42,521 nt of DNA from Azospirillum melinis. GTDB taxonomy: Bacteria; Pseudomonadota; Alphaproteobacteria; Azospirillales; Azospirillaceae. Location of the stretch: positions 1 through 42,521 of the forward strand of contig NZ_WHOS01000063.1 of assembly GCF_013340935.1 (NCBI RefSeq), written 5' to 3'. Below are positions 1-8,700 of this stretch, in pieces; the stretch's first letter is position 1; each line of letters opens with the position of its first letter. The notes beneath the pieces were generated by a model. The model searched no databases, was not told where the DNA came from, and was given only the letters and a program-made list of their open reading frames with translations. Made by a program: the position numbers and the translations under genes.

Positions 1-1042
1 CCGTCCCCTCATCCCCAGCCCCCTCATCGTCGGGAAAGAAGGCGCGGACCTTCTCCCAGACGATGTCGTCCCGGGCGAGCCCGAGCACCTTGGAATCCAC
101 CGTCTCGATCGAGGCCGGGCTGAAGCCGATGAGCGTCCGCGCGTCGCGCAGCGCCGCGTCGAAGCTGTCGTAGCGCAGGTTGACCAGCGCGGCGTGGCGC
201 GGGATCGGCAGGACGTTCAGCTTGGCTTCCGCAAGCAGGCCGAGCGTGCCTTCCGATCCGCACAGCACCGAATTCAGGTGGAAACGCCCCTGCCCGTCGC
301 GGATGTGCGCCAGATCATAGCCGGTCAGGCAGCGGTTGAGCGGCGGGAACTGCCGGGCGATGAGGTCGGCCTGTTCGCGCTGGATCCGGTCCACCGCCCG
401 GTGCACGGCGCCGACGCGGTCCGCGCGGCCCTGGGCCTCGGCCAGTTCATCGGGCTCCAGGGCGCGCGAGGTCCAGACGGTGCCGTCGAGCAGCACGGTG
501 GTCAGCTCCAGCACATGGTCCCGGGTCTTGCCGTAGAGGCAGGAGCCCTGGCCGCTGGCGTCGGTGCTGACCATGCCGCCGATGGTCGCCCGGTTCGAGG
601 TGGACAGCTCCGGCGGGAAGAACAGGCCGTAGGGCTCCAGCGCGGCGTTAAGCTGGTCCTTGACCACGCCGGCCTGCACGCGGACCCAGCCTTCGGCGGC
701 GTTGATCTCCAGCACCTCGGTCATGTGCCGCGAGACGTCCACCACCAGCCCGTCGGTGAGCGACTGGCCGTTGGTGCCGGTGCCGCCGCCGCGCGGGGCG
801 ATCCGCAGCGCCGCGAAGCGCGGCTCCGCCATGACACGGGCGATGCGGACCAGATCCTCCGTGGTGCGTGGAAAGGCGGCCGCCTGCGGCATCACCTGAT
901 AGATCGAGTTGTCGGTCGCGAGCACCGTGCGTCCGGCATGGTCCGGCGTCAGGTCGCCCTCGAAGCCGCGCAGCCGGAGTTCGTTCAGGAACTCCCGGTA
1001 GAGCGGCGCCGGTTCGGGGGCGTGCGGCAGGCGGGGCAGCAT
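1..1042 (-). CDS. YdiJ-type FAD-binding/Fe-S oxidase, N-terminal part (runs off the left edge)
   Basis: About 347 N-terminal residues of a large flavoprotein, reading from the ATG at 1042 to the window edge with no stop. The N-terminus matches what I recall of E. coli YdiJ (about 1018 residues, a D-2-hydroxyglutarate-type dehydrogenase): TDNSIYQ, then PRGGGTGTNGQ, the FAD PCMH-fold glycine-rich segment, then ELSTSNRATIGGM, DASGQGS, LCGSEGTLG and VETVDSKVLGLAR. The missing C-terminal part should hold the rest of the FAD domain and two CxxCxxC 4Fe-4S motifs. It starts 20 bp after the dehydrogenase gene stops, so the two are probably co-transcribed and the protein probably oxidises a 2-hydroxyacid into the respiratory chain. 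The substrate cannot be read from the sequence. Confidence 0.88.
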   Translation of the reverse strand, partial: MLPRLPHAPEPAPLYREFLNELRLRGFEGDLTPDHAGRTVLATDNSIYQVMPQAAAFPRTTEDLVRIARVMAEPRFAALRIAPRGGGTGTNGQSLTDGLVVDVSRHMTEVLEINAAEGWVRVQAGVVKDQLNAALEPYGLFFPPELSTSNRATIGGMVSTDASGQGSCLYGKTRDHVLELTTVLLDGTVWTSRALEPDELAEAQGRADRVGAVHRAVDRIQREQADLIARQFPPLNRCLTGYDLAHIRDGQGRFHLNSVLCGSEGTLGLLAEAKLNVLPIPRHAALVNLRYDSFDAALRDARTLIGFSPASIETVDSKVLGLARDDIVWEKVRAFFPDDEGAGDEGT

Positions 1043-1062
1043 CGGGCGGGTCCTGCCTGGGC

Positions 1063-2133
1063 TCAAGCGGCGTGGGTGGCGGCGTGGTCGGCAGCATGGC
1101 CGCCGGCGAGCGGGGTCTTCTCGCCGAGCGTGACGATGGCTCCCTTCAGCGCGGGCAGGCGCCCGGCCAGAACCTGGATGATGCCGTCGGCGGCGCCCGT
1201 CGCCATGCCCACGGCGCCGCGCGGGGTGTTGGCCGCGATGTGCGGCGTCGCGATCACCTTCGGGTGGTTCCGCAACCGGCTGTCCTGCGGCAGCGGCTCC
1301 GTCTCGAAGACGTCGACGCCGGCCCCTGCCAGATGGCCCGAATCCAGCGCCTCGACCAGCGCCGCCTCGTTCACGATGCCGCCGCGGGCGGCGTTGACCA
1401 GCAGCGCCCCTTGCGGCAGCCGGGCAAGCTCCGCCGCGCCGATCATGTTGCGGGTCTCGGCGCTCAGCGGGCAGTGCAGCGACAGCACGTCGGCGCGGGC
1501 CAGCAGATCGGCCAGAGACCCGACGCGCTCGCCCGGCCCCGGCAAACCGCCTTCCAGCAGGCCGTCACCCGGCAGATGGGGGTCGTAGGCCAGCACCGGC
1601 ATGCCGAAGGCCTCGGCGTAGCCGGCGACCTTCGAGCCGATGGCGCCGTAACCGACGATGCCGATCGTCCGCCCCTCAGCGTCGCGGGTGAAGCGCGAGG
1701 TCTTCTCCCACTTGCCCCCCGCCATGCCCGCGCCGATGGACGGCAGATCCTTCAGCAGGCCCAGCAGCAGCGCCCAGGCGTGCTCTGCCACCGCCCGCGA
1801 ATTGGCGCCGGCCGCCCGGACGACGGTCACCCCCCGCGCCTTGGCCGCCGCGATGTCGATCCCGTCGATGCCGGCGCCGTGACGGGCGACGACGCGCAAG
1901 CCCGGTGCCGCCGCGTCGAGCACGGCGCCGTTGATGTGGCCCTGGCGGTGCAGGAGCGCCACCGGACGGAGTTCCCGCACCGCGTCGAGAAGCTCAGCCT
2001 CGCTCGGGTAGGCGGTGGTGGTGACCACGGCGTAGCCGGCGCGTTCCAGCAGGGCGGTGGCTTCGGGGGCGAGGGCCGCGGCGCTGACCACGACGGTGGG
2101 CCGGCCGTCGCGGCCGTGCGGGAAGGCGGTCAT
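1063..2133 (-). CDS. D-isomer-specific 2-hydroxyacid dehydrogenase
   Basis: 356 residues, an NAD(P)-dependent 2-hydroxyacid dehydrogenase of the SerA/FDH superfamily. The Rossmann motif GIVGYGAIG lies at about 158-166. The substrate loop has ARHGAGIDGID near 83-93. The catalytic Arg and Glu follow in NAARGGIVNE and further on, and the catalytic His is in TPHIAANT, where most relatives have HIGG. The length is normal for a dehydrogenase without an ACT domain. The start at 2133 directly precedes the TAFPHG segment. It sits 47 bp after the RraA-like gene and 20 bp before the YdiJ-like gene, in one direction. The likely role is reversible reduction or oxidation of a 2-oxo/2-hydroxyacid made or cleaved by its neighbours. 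The exact substrate is unknown. Confidence 0.9.
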   Translation of the reverse strand: MTAFPHGRDGRPTVVVSAAALAPEATALLERAGYAVVTTTAYPSEAELLDAVRELRPVALLHRQGHINGAVLDAAAPGLRVVARHGAGIDGIDIAAAKARGVTVVRAAGANSRAVAEHAWALLLGLLKDLPSIGAGMAGGKWEKTSRFTRDAEGRTIGIVGYGAIGSKVAGYAEAFGMPVLAYDPHLPGDGLLEGGLPGPGERVGSLADLLARADVLSLHCPLSAETRNMIGAAELARLPQGALLVNAARGGIVNEAALVEALDSGHLAGAGVDVFETEPLPQDSRLRNHPKVIATPHIAANTPRGAVGMATGAADGIIQVLAGRLPALKGAIVTLGEKTPLAGGHAADHAATHAA

Positions 2134-2180
2134 GTCGGAAGTCCTTGATCGGGAAAAGAAGAAGCGGGCTGGAGGGGAGC

Positions 2181-2858
2181 TCAGTCCACCCCTTCGCAGT
2201 TCAGCCGGCGCAGGGTCTCGTCCACCCAGGCCGCGCTGTGGGTGCCGGCCTGGATGTTGGCGATCTGGCGCTGCTCCGCCTCATACTTCGCCGTCGCCCC
2301 CGCGTAGACCGCATCCAGGTCGTCGTAGGGCACGCAGAGCACGCCGTCGTCGTCGCCGAGGATCAGGTCGCCGGGCGCGACGACCATGCCGTCGATGGCG
2401 ACCGGGACATTCACCTCGCCCGGACCGTTCTTGTAGGGGCCGCGATGGGTCACGCCGGCGGCAAACACCGGCATCGCCTGGGCGCGGATGAAGGCCGCGT
2501 CACGGATCGCGCCGTTGATGACCACGCCGGCCACGCCGCGCCGGGCCATCTGCATCAGCATCATTTCGCCCATCAGCGCGTTGGTCAGGTCGCCTGCGGC
2601 GTCCACGACGATGACGTCGCCCGGCTGAGCCATGGCGATCGCCTTGTGCATCATGAGGTTGTCGCCGGCGGGGACCTTCACGGTCAGCGCCGGGCCGGCC
2701 AGCCCGCCGCCGCCGTGCATCGGGCGCAGCCGCGCTCCGCCGGCCACCATGCGCCCCATACTGTCGCTGACGTTGGCGACGGGCAGACGAGCAAACCGCT
2801 CGACCACTTCGCGGCCGACCGCGCGCCGACGCTGCAGAACACGGAACCCAGACGGCAT
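2181..2858 (-). CDS. RraA-family protein, probable 4-hydroxy-4-methyl-2-oxoglutarate/CHA-type aldolase
   Basis: 225 residues from the ATG at 2858, chosen because GGGAAGG lies just upstream and the preceding in-frame residues look non-coding. The fold signature is that of RraA/HMG-CHA aldolases: NVSDSMGRM near the N-terminus, GDVIVVDAAGD, then NGAIRDAAFIR with the conserved Arg-Asp pair that binds substrate and metal, and GDDDGVLCVP. Family members cleave 4-hydroxy-2-oxo acids to pyruvate or decarboxylate oxaloacetate, while the true E. coli RraA inhibits RNase E. Its place at the head of an operon with two 2-hydroxyacid oxidoreductases favours a metabolic aldolase or decarboxylase over an RNase regulator. 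Confidence 0.82.
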   Translation of the reverse strand: MPSGFRVLQRRRAVGREVVERFARLPVANVSDSMGRMVAGGARLRPMHGGGGLAGPALTVKVPAGDNLMMHKAIAMAQPGDVIVVDAAGDLTNALMGEMMLMQMARRGVAGVVINGAIRDAAFIRAQAMPVFAAGVTHRGPYKNGPGEVNVPVAIDGMVVAPGDLILGDDDGVLCVPYDDLDAVYAGATAKYEAEQRQIANIQAGTHSAAWVDETLRRLNCEGVD

Positions 2859-3267
2859 CTTGCTTCCCTTCCCCGAAGGTGGACGCGCTCCGGGCCGACG
2901 CGGCCCGGTATGCGGACGACTCACGTTTCGAAAATTTTGCAATGACGTTCTATTATCAGGGAGCGCTTGACGCTTCAAGGCGAATCGTCCGCCTTATGAA
3001 TTTTTGCAATAGCGTTCCATTTTATTGGCGGATGGTTTCCGAGCGGATGAAGCGTTCCGCAGCCTGGGCGCAGCCGCTTCAAGGGTGCTGTCGGGTTGGC
3101 GGACGCGCCCTGTCCGTGGCAGGGCAGCACCACCCGTGGCGTGCCATCGACCGGAATGGTGTGGTCCCCGATATCTTGGTCCAAAGCCGCCGCAACACGA
3201 AGGCAGCCAAGCACGTCTTTCGCAAGCGTGCTTCAACCAGATCGGCCTCTGGGAAATCCGGGGCGGT
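2859..3267. other. Intergenic region, 409 bp, promoter region of the RraA operon
   Basis: No convincing gene was found. The left half is notably AT-rich for this genome and carries the direct repeat described at 2935-3021. The right half (about 3040-3267) is GC-rich with no clear coding signature. One minus-strand reading of 2975-3214 resembles the antisense-type peptides often found beside decayed insertion sequences, but this is weak. The stop of the hydratase/dehydrogenase gene is at 3268 and no clear terminator follows it. Confidence 0.5.
2935..3021. promoter_or_regulatory. Pair of 20-bp imperfect direct repeats, probable operator
   Basis: TTTTGCAATGACGTTCTATT at 2935-2954 and TTTTGCAATAGCGTTCCATT at 3002-3021 agree at 17 of 20 positions and start 67 bp apart. 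They stand out as AT-rich in a GC-rich region, 77-163 bp upstream of the aldolase start. Paired 20-bp sites upstream of a catabolic operon are typical of IclR-, GntR- or LysR-type regulators. No regulator gene for this operon lies in the window, so the binding protein is unknown. Confidence 0.5.
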
Positions 3268-5343
3268 TCAGGCTGACGGAACCGGTCGGCCAGGGGTATG
3301 GCCGAGAAGCGGGGTGGGATCGGCACGGGTGAAGCCGGGGCCGCTGAGACCGGCCAACCAATCGAGGTCACGCTCCAGCGCCAACTGGCCGCTCTCGCGG
3401 GCAAGGAAAACGGGACCACCCTCCCAACGGGGAAAGCCGTAGCCGTTGACGAGCACCAGATCGACGTCCGCGGCCCGCAAGGCGATGCCCTCGGCCAGCA
3501 GAAGGGCGGCCTCGTTCGTGATCGCGAGGAGGGCGCGGCGCCGGATCTCATCGTCGTCCATGCTCCGGGGCGAGATGCCCGTCTCGGCGCGGGCGCGGTC
3601 GATCAGGTCGCGAACGACTGGGTCGGGCTGCCGGCCCTTGCCGCCGTCGGCATAGCGGTAATAGCCGGCCCCGGTCTTGCGTCCCAACCGACCGACCTCG
3701 CACAGCCGGTCGGGAATGGTGACGTAGCGGGCCTGCGGATCGCGGGTCGCCGCCCGCGCCTGCCGCATGCGCCAGGCGATGTCGAGGCCGGACAGGTCCG
3801 CCACCGCGAAGGGACCCATGGCAAAGCCGAAGGACTCCAGCACCGCATCGACCTGCTCGGGATAGGCGCCCTCCTCGATCATGAATTCGCACTGGCGACG
3901 GTAGGCCGCATAGATGCGGTTGCCGATGAAGCCGAAGGCGTTGCCGGTCAGGATCGGCAGCTTGCCCAGCCGCTTAGAGACGGCGAGGCCGGTCGCCAGC
4001 GCGTCCGCCGCACTCGCCGCCGCGCGCACCACCTCCACCAGACGCATGGCGTTGGCGGGGCTGAAGAAATGCAGGCCGATGACGTCCTGAGGTCGCATTG
4101 TCGCCGCCGCGATGGCGTCGACATCGAGATAGGACGTGTTCGTCGCCAGCACGGCACCCGGACGCGCCACGGCATCAAGGCGCCGGAACACCTCCTGCTT
4201 GACCGCCAGATCCTCGAACACCGCTTCAATGACCAGATCGACGTCGGCGAGCATCGCCCAGTCGGTGCCGGCGGTCAGGCGGAAGCGCCGGCCGGCCGCA
4301 TCGGCCTCGCCGAGCCTCCCGGTCGCGACACGGCTGGCGTAGTGATCCGCGATGCGCCGGGCGCCACGCTCCAGCGCCGCGTCGTCGGCCTCCACCAGCA
4401 CCACCTGGAAACCTCCGTCCAGCGCGGCGATGGCGATGCCCGTGCCCATGGTGCCGGCGCCGATGACACCGATGCGTTCGATTGTCCGCCGCATGGCTCC
4501 GGCCAAGTCGGGGTGCCGCGCCGACTCCCGTTCGGCGAAGAAGAGATGGCGCAACGCCCTGGCATCGCGCGACAGCCGCAGGTCCTGAAAGGCCGCGCGC
4601 TCGCGGACCAGCCCCTCGTCGATGGGCAGACGAGCGGCCGTGCCCACAGCCTCCACAGCGGCACGGACCGCCGGACGGTTGCGGCCGGCCTTCAACGCAT
4701 CGCGCGAGGCGGCGGCGATCTCCCCGTCATCCGCGACCGGAACGCCGCAGTCGCGCAGGCGGGTCTTTCCGTGGCCGAGCCGGCGGGCGAAAGCGACCGC
4801 CGCCGGGCGCAGGTCGCCGTCCACCACCGCGTCCACCATGTCGAGCGCCAGGGCCTTCGCCGCCGGCACCCGCTCGCCCGACGCGATCATCCGGATGGCG
4901 GCGGGGATGCCGACGATCCGCGGCAGGCGCTGGGTGCCGCCGGCTCCCGGGATGATGCCGAGCGTCACCTCCGGCAGTCCGACCACCGTGCCGGCCAGGG
5001 CGATGCGGCCGTCGCAGCCGAGCGCCAGCTCGAAGCCGCCGCCGAGCGCCGCACCGTGCAGCGCCGCGACCACCGGCTTGCCGCAGGTTTCGATGGCCGC
5101 GATCACCGCCGGCAATTGTGGTTCCTGCAGGGGACGGTCGAACTCCCGCAGGTCGGAGCCGGCGATGAATGTCTTGCCCGCTCCGATCAGGACCGCCCCC
5201 CGGATGGACGCGTCGCCCCCGATCGTCTCGATGGCGGCCAGCAGGCCGCGCCGCACCTCGGCCGAGCCGGCATTGATGGGAGGATTGTCGATGACGATGA
5301 CGGCGATGTCGCCGTCCCGTTCGATACGGATCGCTTCGGCCAT
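3268..5343 (-). CDS. Enoyl-CoA hydratase/3-hydroxyacyl-CoA dehydrogenase fusion (FadB/FadJ-type)
   Basis: 691 residues from the ATG at 5343 (MAEAIRI); an in-frame ATG at 5379 is possible and neither has a strong ribosome binding site. Residues 1-180 are a crotonase domain with both general-acid/base glutamates (E105 in GGGFELALGC and E125 in GLPEVTLGIIPGAGGTQRLPR). A Rossmann motif IGVIGAGTMG spans about 291-300, followed by the catalytic His region HFFSPAN and two C-terminal helical domains. It would hydrate enoyl-CoA and oxidise the resulting 3-hydroxyacyl-CoA with NAD, so it can cover both the PaaF and PaaH roles. The TetR-type operator at 5455-5470 links it to the aromatic cluster. It could instead serve general fatty acid oxidation. 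Confidence 0.92.
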   Translation of the reverse strand: MAEAIRIERDGDIAVIVIDNPPINAGSAEVRRGLLAAIETIGGDASIRGAVLIGAGKTFIAGSDLREFDRPLQEPQLPAVIAAIETCGKPVVAALHGAALGGGFELALGCDGRIALAGTVVGLPEVTLGIIPGAGGTQRLPRIVGIPAAIRMIASGERVPAAKALALDMVDAVVDGDLRPAAVAFARRLGHGKTRLRDCGVPVADDGEIAAASRDALKAGRNRPAVRAAVEAVGTAARLPIDEGLVRERAAFQDLRLSRDARALRHLFFAERESARHPDLAGAMRRTIERIGVIGAGTMGTGIAIAALDGGFQVVLVEADDAALERGARRIADHYASRVATGRLGEADAAGRRFRLTAGTDWAMLADVDLVIEAVFEDLAVKQEVFRRLDAVARPGAVLATNTSYLDVDAIAAATMRPQDVIGLHFFSPANAMRLVEVVRAAASAADALATGLAVSKRLGKLPILTGNAFGFIGNRIYAAYRRQCEFMIEEGAYPEQVDAVLESFGFAMGPFAVADLSGLDIAWRMRQARAATRDPQARYVTIPDRLCEVGRLGRKTGAGYYRYADGGKGRQPDPVVRDLIDRARAETGISPRSMDDDEIRRRALLAITNEAALLLAEGIALRAADVDLVLVNGYGFPRWEGGPVFLARESGQLALERDLDWLAGLSGPGFTRADPTPLLGHTPGRPVPSA

Positions 5344-5454
5344 GGTCAGCGTCTCATGAAAGGTGGAGGCCGTACGCATCGCCGTCCAGCCAATCGAAAA
5401 AGGGGGACTGCGATTGATCTGAATCAGTGCCGCGGGTCCCCGGATTGATAAATA

Positions 5455-5470
5455 ATCCGTCCATTCGGTC
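5455..5470. promoter_or_regulatory. TetR-type operator, degenerate copy
   Basis: ATCCGTCCATTCGGTC agrees with the window consensus GACCGTCCGGTCGGTC at 12 of 16 positions. It lies between the divergent hydratase/dehydrogenase gene (ATG 5343) and the small DUF6455 gene (ATG 5488), so it could control both. Possible minus-strand -10 elements (GATTAT) adjoin it. Confidence 0.55.
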
Positions 5471-5487
5471 TTTAATGAGAGCTCGCC

Positions 5488-5769
5488 ATGATCACTGTCG
5501 ACACCGGATTTGCCGGGCCTGACATCCCACCCGCCCAATCGCTGATGACCGTGCTTGGCATCGACACGCGGCGGCTGGGCCCGGACTATTGGGGCGCCAT
5601 CCAGGATGCCGGGCGCCTCTGTCCGGTCTGCGCCGACCGCGGCCGATGCCGTGCTGCCCTGGCGGACGGCACGGCGGCCTTGGGCTATACAAGCTTCTGC
5701 CCGAACGCCGACCTGCTGGGAGAGCTGGAGGCCGCTGCCGCGGGCGGTCTCGTCACCGACTGGGCCTGA
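5488..5769 (+). CDS. DUF6455-family small cysteine protein
   Basis: 93 residues. It has four cysteines in the pattern C45-x2-C48-x5-C54-x16-C71, the last in FCPNADLL, and a conserved RLGPDYW segment near 29-35. I recognise this as the alphaproteobacterial DUF6455 family, whose function is not known; the cysteine spacing suggests metal binding. GAGAG precedes the ATG. It is divergent from the hydratase/dehydrogenase gene across a TetR-type operator, and its stop is only 3 bp from the convergent stop of the oxidoreductase gene. Because the operator lies 18 bp upstream of the ATG, it may be part of the regulon rather than a bystander. Confidence 0.75.
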   Translation: MITVDTGFAGPDIPPAQSLMTVLGIDTRRLGPDYWGAIQDAGRLCPVCADRGRCRAALADGTAALGYTSFCPNADLLGELEAAAAGGLVTDWA

Positions 5770-5772
5770 CGA

Positions 5773-8700
5773 TCATTCGGCCGCCTGGGGAAGGGCGGGC
5801 GGCTGCCGCCATGCGGCGAGCAGCTCGGCCTTCCGCGCCTCGGCTGCGGCGACTGCCGCTTCCTTGACGTGCCCATAGCCGCGGATGCTTTCCGGCAGCT
5901 TTGCGAGGCTGACCGCAAGCCCATGCCTGTCCACCGTCAGATCGGGCAGCAGGCCGGACACCATCGTCCGGTACTCCTCGATCAGCCGGCGCTCCATTTG
6001 CCGCTCCGCTGTGCGGCCGAACGGATCGAGCGCGGTGCCGCGCAGCCGCTTGAACTTCGCCAACACCCTGAACCCCACCAGCATCCAGGGACCGAAGGCC
6101 CTCTTGTGCAGATGCCCGGTCGTCGGATCGCGCTCCGCCAGCACCGGCGGGGCGAGGTGGAAGCGCAGGCGGGTCTCACCGTCGAACTGCCCCCGCACCC
6201 GGTCGAGGAACCCGGTGTCGGTATGGAGCCGTGCCACCTCGTACTCGTCCTTGTAGGCCATCAGCTTGAACAGATTGCGGGCCACCGCCTCGGTCAGGGT
6301 GCTGTGGCCGGGAACCCGCCCCTGCTCGGCCGCCTCGACCTGCCGGACGAAGGCGCGGTAGCGCTCCGCATAGGCCGCGTCCTGATAGTCGGCCAGGAAG
6401 GTGGCGCGGCGGTTCACCATCTCCTCCAGGGTTTCCGACAGGCGGTGGCTGTCCGGCACGGCCGCCGTGGCCACACTGGCGCGAAGAGCTTCCACCGCCC
6501 TGCGGTCGAGGGCGGCGCGGCGGCCCCAGGTGAAGGTGTCGCGATTGGTCTTCACCGCCACCCCGTTCAGTTCGATCGCCTGAAGGATCGCCGTCGCCGA
6601 CACCGGGATCAGGCCCTTCTGGTAGGCGTAGCCGAGCAGGAACAGGTTGGTCGCAATCGAATCGCCCATCAGGCCGGTTGCGAGCGCCGTCGCGTCGAAC
6701 GCCTCGACCCGGTCGGCCCCCAGCGCTTCCACCAGCGCCCTCATCATGCCGTCGGTCGGAAAGCGTGCGTCGGCATCGCGGGTGAAATCGCCGGTGATGG
6801 TCTCGTGCGTGTTGAGGATCGCTTTGCCCCGCTCCGGCGCCACCTTGGACATTGTGCCGTCGTGCAGCGCCACCACCAGATCGCAGCCGAGCAGCAGGTC
6901 GGCCTCGCCGGTCGGCACCCGCACCGCCTGGATCGCGTCAGACGTTCCGGCGATGCGGACGTGGGTCACCACCGCTCCGCCCTTCTGTGCCATGCCCATC
7001 TGGTCCAGGATGGCGCAGGCCTTGCCCTCCAGATGCGCCGCCATGCCGAGCAGCGCGCCGATGGTCACCACCCCGGTGCCGCCGACGCCGGTGATGAAGA
7101 TGTTCCACGGCCGGTCAAGCGACGGCAGCATCGGTTCGGGCAGTGCCTCGCTGCCCGGATCGCTCTTCTTCGGACGCTTCAGGCTGCCGCCCTCGACCGT
7201 TACGAAGCTGGGGCAGAATCCCTTGAGACAGGACAGATCCTTGTTGCAGCTGGACTGGTCGATGGTCCGCTTGCGCCCAAACTCGGTCTCCTGCGGCACC
7301 ACCGACAGGCAGTTCGAGGTTTTGGAACAGTCGCCGCAGCCCTCGCAGACCAGATCGTTGATGAAGACCCGCCGCGCCGGGTCCGCCATGGTGCCGCGCT
7401 TGCGCCGCCGCCGCTTCTCCGCGGCACAGGTCTGGTCGTAGATCAGCGCGGTGACACCGGGACGCTCGCGCAGCCGGCGCTGCACCTCGTCCAGCCGATC
7501 ACGATGCTCCACCGGCACGCCGCGGGGAAGCATCGCGCCGGTGCCGTACTTCTCCGGCTCCTCCGACAGCACGACGATCTCGCCGACCCCCTCGGCGCGG
7601 AGCTGGGCCGCCAATTGCGGCACGGTCAGCGGCCCGTCCACCGGCTGGCCGCCGGTCATGGCGACCGCGTCGTTGAACAGCAGCTTGAAGGTGACGTTGA
7701 CCCCCGCCGCGACGCAGGCGCGCACCCCCAGCGAGCCGGAGTGGAAATAGGTCCCCTCCCCCAGATTGACGAAGGCGTGTCCGGTCTTGCTGAAGGGCGC
7801 CTGCCCGATCCAGGCGGCACCCTCCCCGCCCATCTGCGGGAAGGTCGCGGTGTTTCGGTCCATGCCGACCGCCATGAAGTGGCAGCCCACCCCGGCGATC
7901 GCCCGGCTGCCGTCCGGAACCTTGGTCGAGCTGTTGTGCGGGCAGCCGGAACAGAAATAGGGGGGGCGGGCGACCACCGGCCGGGCCTTGGCAAGCAGCT
8001 TATCCTGCTGGTCCAGCAGGGCCAGACGGCGGCGGGCGGTCTCGCCGAGACCGGCGGTTCCCAGCTTCGAAGCCAGCACCCGTGCAATACGGTCGGGAGA
8101 CAGCTCCCCGACCTGCGGAAACTGCCACGACCCGTCCTCCGCCCGCTTGCCGGTGATCTTCGGCGCGCCGGGCCGGCCGTAGAGCAGCTCCTTCAGCTGG
8201 CTTTCGATGATCCCGCGCTTCTCCTCCACCACCAGGATCTCGTCCAGCCCCTCGGCGAAACGTCGGATTCCCTGCGGTTCCAGCGGCCAGGGCATGCCGA
8301 CCTTGTAGATGCGCAAGCCCGCAGCACCCGCATCCTCCGGCGGGATGCCGAGGTCGGACAGCGCTTGCCGCAGATCGTGCCAGGACTTGCCGCCGGTGAC
8401 GATGCCGAGCCGCGGGGCCGGGCCGTCGGCAACGATCCGGTCGATGCCGTTGGCCCGCGCGAATGCCTGTGCCGCCTCCATCTTGTAGCGCACCAGCCGC
8501 GGTTCCTGGTCGGGCCAGGGATCGGGCCAGCGGATGTGCACCGCCCGCTCGGGCAGGATGAAATCGTCGGGCTGCCGGATGACCAGCCCGTGCAGGTCGG
8601 CATCCAGCGAGGTGGAGCAGTCCAGCATCTCCGCCATCGTCTTCAGCCCGACCCAGCAGCCGGAATAGCGTGACATCGCCCAGCCCAGCAGGCCATAGCT

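Noticed and set aside
2975..3214. Short minus-strand frame resembling peptides antisense to decayed insertion sequences
   Set aside because: The resemblance is only a general impression of composition. No transposase motif is visible on either strand, so no mobile element is called.
3298..5448. Long plus-strand reading frame opposite the hydratase/dehydrogenase gene
   Set aside because: It has no family motifs, while the minus-strand protein has complete crotonase and Rossmann motifs. Long antisense frames are expected at this GC content; the same applies to 5869-8673 and 11235-13589 on the plus strand.
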